A DNA stretch of 21,384 bases from a virus: IMG/VR virus record IMGVR_UViG_3300005098_000018, positions 1-21,384 of that record; one strand, given 5' to 3'. A program made the translations under genes and the position numbers. Of this stretch, positions 13,801-18,439 are shown in pieces; the first letter of the stretch is position 1, and the number at the start of each line of letters is the position of its first letter. The notes under the pieces were generated by a model. It was not told the DNA's origin. It searched no databases and saw nothing but the letters and a program-made list of their open reading frames with translations.

Positions 13801-15892
13801 ATTCATAGATGCATTGCACTCCACAAATTGGACATACGGCGACGCTCTCAAATATATTGTCAATCACGGATATGAACCATATCATGATAGCGGAATATGC
13901 TTACTGGGAGACCCAACACTCAAACCGAAAAACACTAAATACACCAACATCAAGATTTATGGTCCCACAATGCGAAACAACACCTATTCAATTCCAGGGC
14001 ATCCCTATACCGAATTTAAATTTATAGACTTGCAAGGAGATGACATAGATTCTGCATCACTATATTTTTACGATGGTAGTAGCTGGCATCTTGCAAAAAC
14101 ATTTTCAGATGATGAAGTTGTGAATTTTGAAGAATACTCTTATCTCTACTCTAGTTGTAACTCACCAGACACAGTGTGCAGAATTAAAATAGTGTGTAAT
14201 GCAAATGGAATTGTTTCCACAGCAAATATGAGATTCCAAACCCATCCATACGACGACTGGACAATTTTCTATATAGAAAAGAATGACACCAATCAACTTC
14301 AACCACAGATTCATGGACTACTTAGTGGTTTAAGTTATGCATACTACTATAAATACGAAGGTCTAATTGATGGAGAATACAAAACTCTTGAAGAAGGAGT
14401 GGATATAGCAGAACATCATCACTTTACCATAACAAACACAACGTTTATGAATGATTATGGCAACTATACAATACGATGTACTTTTTCATCAACAGGTGTG
14501 ACAAGAACAGAAACATTTGTCAAAACAATCAGAACAAATTATCAAACACCAGACCTTACTCTACTTCCAAACGACAACGGCACTGTTATCAATAATAATA
14601 TCACTGCAAACGGAGCAACTTACAAATGGCAGTGTATTGATGATGGTTCTTCTCACGATAGTGATACGACATACATCGAGGGTGGCACCGGCGAAGAGAC
14701 ATTCAATTTCGAAGACACAACATCGAAGCTTAAATATTTGAAGATAGTCATAGTATCGAGAGCAACCGGTAGCATATATAACTATCTATATGTCACGTTG
14801 AAATTCGGCTCCCAGCTAACAAGAATTGCAAAGATAAAAGTAGATAATACAAACTACCAAACATTCATCGTCTATATTACTAAGAATCCCTTCGCAAACG
14901 AAAATTGGACAGCTGATAATTTGACAAATTTAGAAGTTGGTCTCTATTTTGAGCCTGCTATGGTGATACCATCACCACCAAAAATCAGGTGTACATCTCT
15001 TTACGTTGAAGGGGCTATTGAAAACACACCACCGACGCTATCTAGCCCATCGGCGACACCATCGGTCGGAGAAGCGAGCAGTACGATTTTCTATTTCAAT
15101 ATCACATATTCCGACCCAGATAATGACTCACCGACTGAGATAAGAGTAAATATCAGCAAACCTGGATGGTATCTAAATTCGAGTATGAGTTACGTTTCCG
15201 GTGATAATTTAACTGGAGCCTTATATTCCTATTCTACCACTCTAAAAGCAGGTGTCTATGGCATATCATTCTATGCATTCGATGGAAAAGATGGAACAGT
15301 AAACGACCCTGATATTCAAATCAAGTCCACTTTCCGCATGGTGGTTCGTGCGGATGGAGAAGACTACTTTATATGGGTTGGAAAGAATTGCACAGCATCT
15401 GAGGCTGTTGAAGACATCCCTGGATTCGATGAGACATCCGAATACATTGCAATCTGGAATGGCACAACTTGGGATTCCACAAATGGTCTTTGGATATTCT
15501 ACTACGGCGATGGCTCAGGAGAAGACTTTAATATCCATACCTACGACATCATTAGGATATATCTTACTGACACCGGAACTGTTGAGATATATGCAACTCC
15601 CAATAACTACATCAATTACAGTGCTACGAGAACAGTCCTTCTAATAAATTCAACAAATAAAGGAGCTAACTATACTGGTTATACTGGCTCTACTACAACA
15701 CTATCAGACATTGTTGATGACGCAGGCTTAGAAGACGGTGAAGTTATAGGCTATTGGGATAATAGCACCTATGAATGGGAGATATATGTTATTGGCTTCT
15801 CTGATTTGAATGTGGAGATTGATAAGTTCACTGTAGTGTACACTAAAGTTGGTGACACCAAGACGTGGAATATACCTGGGCCTGAAGCATGA
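10865..15892 (+). CDS. Giant membrane-anchored surface protein with Ig-like domains and a C25 (gingipain-type) cysteine peptidase
   Basis: 1675 residues. The N-terminus has three hydrophobic segments (about 5-27, 31-50, 61-80) with KDFILRRWK between the second and third, so the long remainder should lie outside the membrane. A two-domain unit follows twice: A1 (104-250) + Ig-like B1 (254-356), then A2 (376-519) + B2 (522-627). Residues about 629-1022 are a family C25 peptidase: FINEGHGGQWWDG with catalytic His902, SIGCGDNIW with Cys936, and the C-terminal LLGDPTLKP (from 1013). The His-Cys distance of 34 is close to that in gingipains. Further beta domains include one Ig-like (about 1386-1490) and a C-terminal domain starting YFIWVGKNCTAS (about 1500). 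N-x-S/T sequons are numerous. It lies between fibre genes and is translationally coupled to both neighbours. Likely role: cutting or binding the host envelope. Substrate and location (virion or infected cell surface) are unknown. Confidence 0.88.
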   Translation: MRKLDIIILILAFGLLTCGFLGIFGLINIGISIPLLYTTASLLSALIVVFAKDFILRRWKEFLIASTLLASSILVPIAGPLDSQGPYNPHKIENREAPGGRVAWDSPQRAESSDDGYATATSEKENSYTHYLWAYIFNFNIPTSATINGIKVEIERHASGVVGADYVVDNIVRLIKNGEVVGDNKADDTTHWPSTDTYAVYGGSNDLWGTTWTPSNINSNEFGVALSVYLNGAVRVEAYVDHIRITVYYTIGGNDAPELSNENPSNGSTNVVVSDTGLICSVYVSDQNGDTLTITWATNASTGEWHNVATEAVSANTTVSHTFSEFYQYDQTYWWRVYADDGTVNVSETYHFHTEGETYTTDWFDPENYGSIKNEWQSPQNALENDSNSATAQCSSDKDEEDYYTFDVNIPSYATIKGIEVVFEGNIMLAIPVPDDSRISVKLSWDGGSSWSESKIVQFESISEESVSVGGSDDLWGHNWTPQELTNSNFKLYAKAIFNSSNQDADSQIDYIKLRIFYSTSSNQPPTVSNPNPANGSIDVPVSPSGVTCSAYFADQDGDNLDLSWYYSFDGSTWYHDGTDTNKSPNATYSHTYSQFTEAGVTYYWRVYADDGMMNISSDIWHFRTSAPHLYVIVNDTDYNLAVQYKTWKEANSGYTVIIKKFSEIESNSNYWATGAWGDRNPSNPFYVEQSSWTAADGYNDTACRVRNFIRDIYTNDLSLAAVLFFGKDPYRMGYWTGTDPGDTYPPGHTIDLWYFGALNGTQNKNDNEYFCENPGWDDLTDFEVEVVIGRFPYGSEEEFWYMFNKTKAYVADTSSGQWQNFLFFDRSLSTNTAEDDIWVNKLNFTYFNILDNVGALHCPSSAGLDHTISDSVHNSYEFIQYLNGTHPDYEDGLSFFINEGHGGQWWDGAPGTPDDGYFDYEGAEEKAFVGISIGCGDNIWLSFPTYYESMAKLIFKRGGAVITVGTTSTHSDDQLVFRFIDALHSTNWTYGDALKYIVNHGYEPYHDSGICLLGDPTLKPKNTKYTNIKIYGPTMRNNTYSIPGHPYTEFKFIDLQGDDIDSASLYFYDGSSWHLAKTFSDDEVVNFEEYSYLYSSCNSPDTVCRIKIVCNANGIVSTANMRFQTHPYDDWTIFYIEKNDTNQLQPQIHGLLSGLSYAYYYKYEGLIDGEYKTLEEGVDIAEHHHFTITNTTFMNDYGNYTIRCTFSSTGVTRTETFVKTIRTNYQTPDLTLLPNDNGTVINNNITANGATYKWQCIDDGSSHDSDTTYIEGGTGEETFNFEDTTSKLKYLKIVIVSRATGSIYNYLYVTLKFGSQLTRIAKIKVDNTNYQTFIVYITKNPFANENWTADNLTNLEVGLYFEPAMVIPSPPKIRCTSLYVEGAIENTPPTLSSPSATPSVGEASSTIFYFNITYSDPDNDSPTEIRVNISKPGWYLNSSMSYVSGDNLTGALYSYSTTLKAGVYGISFYAFDGKDGTVNDPDIQIKSTFRMVVRADGEDYFIWVGKNCTASEAVEDIPGFDETSEYIAIWNGTTWDSTNGLWIFYYGDGSGEDFNIHTYDIIRIYLTDTGTVEIYATPNNYINYSATRTVLLINSTNKGANYTGYTGSTTTLSDIVDDAGLEDGEVIGYWDNSTYEWEIYVIGFSDLNVEIDKFTVVYTKVGDTKTWNIPGPEA
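11174..12745 (+). repeat. Tandem duplication of a two-domain unit (A-B-A-B) in the giant protein
   Basis: Unit 1 (11174-11930) and unit 2 (11990-12745) encode the same domain pair. A copies share 'W-x-SPQ', a VNIP/FNIP strand with 'ATI-x-GI-x-V', and DLWGTTWTP versus DLWGHNWTP, ending HIRITVYYT versus YIKLRIFYS. B copies share 'NP-x-NGS', 'DQ-x-GD', YWWRVYADDG versus YYWRVYADDG, and HFHT versus HFRT. The DNA has diverged, so the duplication is not recent. Confidence 0.85.
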
Positions 15893-16281
15893 CTCTGCCA
15901 ATTCCATTTCCGATATATGGTGAAACCAAGGATTCAAATGAAGATATTCTTCCGAATCTACCTGTGAAGATTTCAGGAACATCTGAAGTGACAGTTACTT
16001 CTGACGGAAACGGTAAATATCTTTATAACATTCAGAACATCGCTACAGAAGGCCAAGATTTACATGTGAGAGCATCATATCTTGGTGAGCACACCGACAT
16101 AACTTGGAATGTTAGTTTAACACCGCCATCTAAGCGTATAGATGTTATCCTTCAAGAGTCTATAAGTACTGGAGAAAAATGTCTCAATGGCTATCGCGCA
16201 GTTGGTAATCAGGCTTATATCTTTACGTCTAAAGAAGTTGAGTCGTATCTAAAGATATCAGATATTGATTGGAAAGCATGA
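15889..16281 (+). CDS. Small Ig-like (carboxypeptidase-regulatory-like) surface protein
   Basis: A 130-residue protein whose first ~95 residues look like a beta-sandwich of the carboxypeptidase-regulatory/Cna-B type. The N-terminal strand is LPIPFPIYGETKDSNEDILP, then LPVKISGTSEVTVTSDGNGK, YLYNIQNI and a closing strand THIT-like region TDITWNVSL. A 'T-x-x-DGNGKY' turn is typical of these domains. The C-terminal ~35 residues (ILQESISTGEKCLNGYRAVG onward) are unrecognised. It has no signal peptide. It starts by ATGA overlap with the giant protein and ends by ATGA overlap with the repeat protein, so the three are translated as a set. An accessory fibre or adaptor domain is plausible. Confidence 0.7.
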   Translation: MTLPIPFPIYGETKDSNEDILPNLPVKISGTSEVTVTSDGNGKYLYNIQNIATEGQDLHVRASYLGEHTDITWNVSLTPPSKRIDVILQESISTGEKCLNGYRAVGNQAYIFTSKEVESYLKISDIDWKA

Positions 16282-17945
16282 CTCTATATTCAGCATTATT
16301 TGATACAGGGAAATTTGATTTCTCTTATTTTAATCGTCAGTTTACAGAGTTTTCTATTGATACACTTCTTAAGGAAATTAATCTTAGAAGCCACACTTTT
16401 TCATCTTTAATCCAGTCCATCCAGAAACGGCATTATGCTATTGATTCACTCTTCCAAGAGACTGTTGAAATTGCTAAAGAATTAGATTCTCTTCTTCAGA
16501 AGACAAAGGAAGTTTCTGCTAATGTTGATGCTCTACTCCAACGTGCAGATACTGCTTCTCTTGTAATCGACACATTATTATCACAATCTCAATCATTGTC
16601 AGAATATATCAACACTATTCTTCTACAGGAAAACATTACCAAAGAACAGTATATTGATGTCTTACTCCAAAGTCAATATATTCTCTCATCTGTTATTTCT
16701 ACCCTTCTCGAGCTAAGAGGTGTATTGATTTCGCATAACATTTCAACTTTACTCGAGAAGACATTTGACATTCGTAGTGAAATAAGTGCTCTAGTTCAAG
16801 TAACAAAATCTTTGGTGCATCCACTTCATAGTCTTCTCCAACACACCACTCATCTTTCTCATAATATTTCAACACTTCTCTCTAAGACTTATACATTAGT
16901 AACCAAAATTGATACTCTTCTAGGCACCATCAACCAAGAAGTTGTTTATTCACTTAATACTCTTATTTTAGGTGTCCAGTCACTTATGTATCGATTCCAA
17001 TCTGTTGTTGGCTCCTCCAATTTTGCTGAATATTATGTCAATGCAGTACTCCAAGAAAAGACAATGAAATCTTATGTTTTACATGCCATTGCAGAACTGC
17101 AGAATATAGAAGTAAGAAATATCCTCAATGCTCTTCTTTCCCAAATCAATGAAAAACAACTGGACTTCAATGCAATCCTCCAATCTCTCGAATCTCTTCC
17201 TATTTCGTTTGATGTGCAATTAGAAGCATCGAGTGTTCTCCAATCTCTCTTCGATGCGATAGTCCAAAAAGAAACTGCAATTTCTCATACACTTCTTTCC
17301 ACACTTGAAAAAATGCTTGGTAAAGAATACCTCTTGGATGTTATTCTTTCTTGCATTAAGAGCACTGATGCTTTCATTGATGCCATAATTTCAATATCAA
17401 ATCTTTCTATTCAACATATATTAGATGCAATATTGTCTAGGAGAGAAAGTCCCAAATATAAATTCGACACTGTAGTTGGTGCCGCAAATTTTGTATTTAT
17501 GTATCTTGATGCCATACTTTCTAAGAAGACACTAGAATCGATGATTTTAGATGCTCTAACCATAACCACAAGAAGAGCTGATTATACTCACAACTCTTTT
17601 CTGAAGAAGCAGTATAAGAAAAGTCTATACGCTGATTCAATACTCCTTGGAAAGAAGGAAGAGAGAATCAAGTTCTTAACAACATTGCTAAAGCTTGGCG
17701 TTGCTAGAGACTTTATATTTAATTCAATTATTCAATCTCGAAATCTTGCAACGTATGATTTTGATTCCTATCTCTTGCCAGAAGCCCCTCTTCGTAGCTA
17801 TACACTTCAAACCATTCTCTCAGGACCAAATATTTCAACCCTCTCCTTTACTGTATACATCTTTAGACGCGGATTTATAGACACTGTTGAAACTTCAATT
17901 TCTCCGATTATGGAAATATCTGCACGTGCGTCTGCAGTTTGTTAA
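16278..17945 (+). CDS. Repeat protein of 35 units of a ~14-residue motif, probable fibre or rod
   Basis: 555 residues. From residue 28 to 524 the whole protein divides without gaps into 35 units, 26 of them 14 residues long, eight of 15 and one of 13. The pattern is [D/N/S]-[A/T/S]-hydrophobic-hydrophobic, eight to nine variable residues, and a closing hydrophobic (I, L, V or F). Examples are DSLLQKTKEVSANV, DALLQRADTASLVI and DAILSKKTLESMIL. There is no signal peptide or membrane segment. A solenoid or an unusual coiled coil would make an extended rod, suiting a fibre. Start is ATG 16278, overlapping the previous stop; an in-frame TTG at 16269 would add three residues. It is followed by another small Ig-like gene. 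I do not recognise a named family. Confidence 0.8.
   Translation: MTLYSALFDTGKFDFSYFNRQFTEFSIDTLLKEINLRSHTFSSLIQSIQKRHYAIDSLFQETVEIAKELDSLLQKTKEVSANVDALLQRADTASLVIDTLLSQSQSLSEYINTILLQENITKEQYIDVLLQSQYILSSVISTLLELRGVLISHNISTLLEKTFDIRSEISALVQVTKSLVHPLHSLLQHTTHLSHNISTLLSKTYTLVTKIDTLLGTINQEVVYSLNTLILGVQSLMYRFQSVVGSSNFAEYYVNAVLQEKTMKSYVLHAIAELQNIEVRNILNALLSQINEKQLDFNAILQSLESLPISFDVQLEASSVLQSLFDAIVQKETAISHTLLSTLEKMLGKEYLLDVILSCIKSTDAFIDAIISISNLSIQHILDAILSRRESPKYKFDTVVGAANFVFMYLDAILSKKTLESMILDALTITTRRADYTHNSFLKKQYKKSLYADSILLGKKEERIKFLTTLLKLGVARDFIFNSIIQSRNLATYDFDSYLLPEAPLRSYTLQTILSGPNISTLSFTVYIFRRGFIDTVETSISPIMEISARASAVC
16359..17849 (+). repeat. 35 tandem ~42-bp units coding the 14-residue repeat
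   Basis: 497 codons are accounted for exactly by 35 consecutive units. The repeat is visible only in the protein; DNA copies are not close to identical, so it is an old, purifying-selected array rather than a recent expansion. Early units favour I/V/L at the last position, later ones favour F/L. Confidence 0.8.
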
Positions 17946-17967
17946 ATGTTATACCTAGGAATTATAT

Positions 17968-18276
17968 ATGGCTTATAGTTGTTACGAACGTGGTACAACC
18001 ATAAAAGTAACTGCAGAATTCAAATCATCAGGACAGTTAGTAGACCCTTTATATCCCAAGATTAATGTGTATAAGCCCGATGGTACGAAACTTGTGAATA
18101 ATGCAACACCATTCAAGTCTGATGTTGGTAAATACTTCTACTTCATTGAAACTTCATCAAATGCAATGCTCGGGTTATATACCATTGAATGGGTTGGCTG
18201 GTCTCTCCTTGGCGGTGCACTTGGTTCAGGACAAATTATTCAGCGTGAAGTATTTCAGCTTGTTGAGATTGAATAA
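17968..18276 (+). CDS. Small Ig-like structural protein before the tape measure
   Basis: A 102-residue beta-rich protein: ERGTTIKVTAEFKSSGQLVD, then PLYPKINVYKPDGTKLVNN, SDVGKYFYFIETSS, and LGLYTIEWVGW followed by a Gly-rich loop and a last strand REVFQLVEIE. The pattern of strand, 'DP-x-x-P-x-I-x-I-x-x-PDG', 'G-x-Y-x-Y' and 'G-x-Y-x-x-x-W' is that of small Ig-like/macroglobulin-like proteins often seen among phage fibre and baseplate genes. It lacks a signal peptide and membrane segment. A weak AGGA site precedes the ATG. It closes the surface-gene block. A part in fibre attachment is inferred from position only. Confidence 0.7.
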   Translation: MAYSCYERGTTIKVTAEFKSSGQLVDPLYPKINVYKPDGTKLVNNATPFKSDVGKYFYFIETSSNAMLGLYTIEWVGWSLLGGALGSGQIIQREVFQLVEIE

Positions 18277-18286
18277 AAGGTCTAAA

Positions 18287-18433
18287 ATGTGCCCAGAAAT
18301 GCCTCTGAGAGCTCCATATTTGCGTTCTGAGACGAGTTTGGACAGTATCGAATGGTTTTATATTCGTAGACTCGAAAAACGTCTCTACGGGCGTTTCTGT
18401 GGCTCCTACGCCTATTCTTTACAATTGTTGTGA
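18287..18433 (+). CDS. Possible 48-residue protein in the gap before the tape measure
   Basis: The 163-base gap between the Ig-like gene and the tape measure holds one plausible frame. ATG 18287 lies five bases after a GGT (AAAAGGT, 18275-18281) and encodes MCPEMPLRAPYLRSETSLDS through FYIRRLEKRLYGRFCGSYAY to a TGA seven bases before the next gene's ATG. The peptide is basic with many Arg and Tyr and two Cys. I know no family. Spacing that fills the gap almost exactly favours a gene; the composition is not distinctive, and the alternative is an untranslated spacer. Confidence 0.4.
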   Translation: MCPEMPLRAPYLRSETSLDSIEWFYIRRLEKRLYGRFCGSYAYSLQLL

Positions 18434-18439
18434 TGAAAT

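Noticed and set aside
16359-17849. CRISPR array or recent DNA tandem repeat
   Set aside because: The periodicity of about 42 bases exists only at the protein level; DNA units are divergent and there are no identical repeats or spacers.
18101-18286. Upstream part of a 110-codon frame overlapping the small Ig-like gene
   Set aside because: The overlap with the Ig-like gene is out of frame and shadow-like; only the part from ATG 18287 onward is retained as a possible gene.
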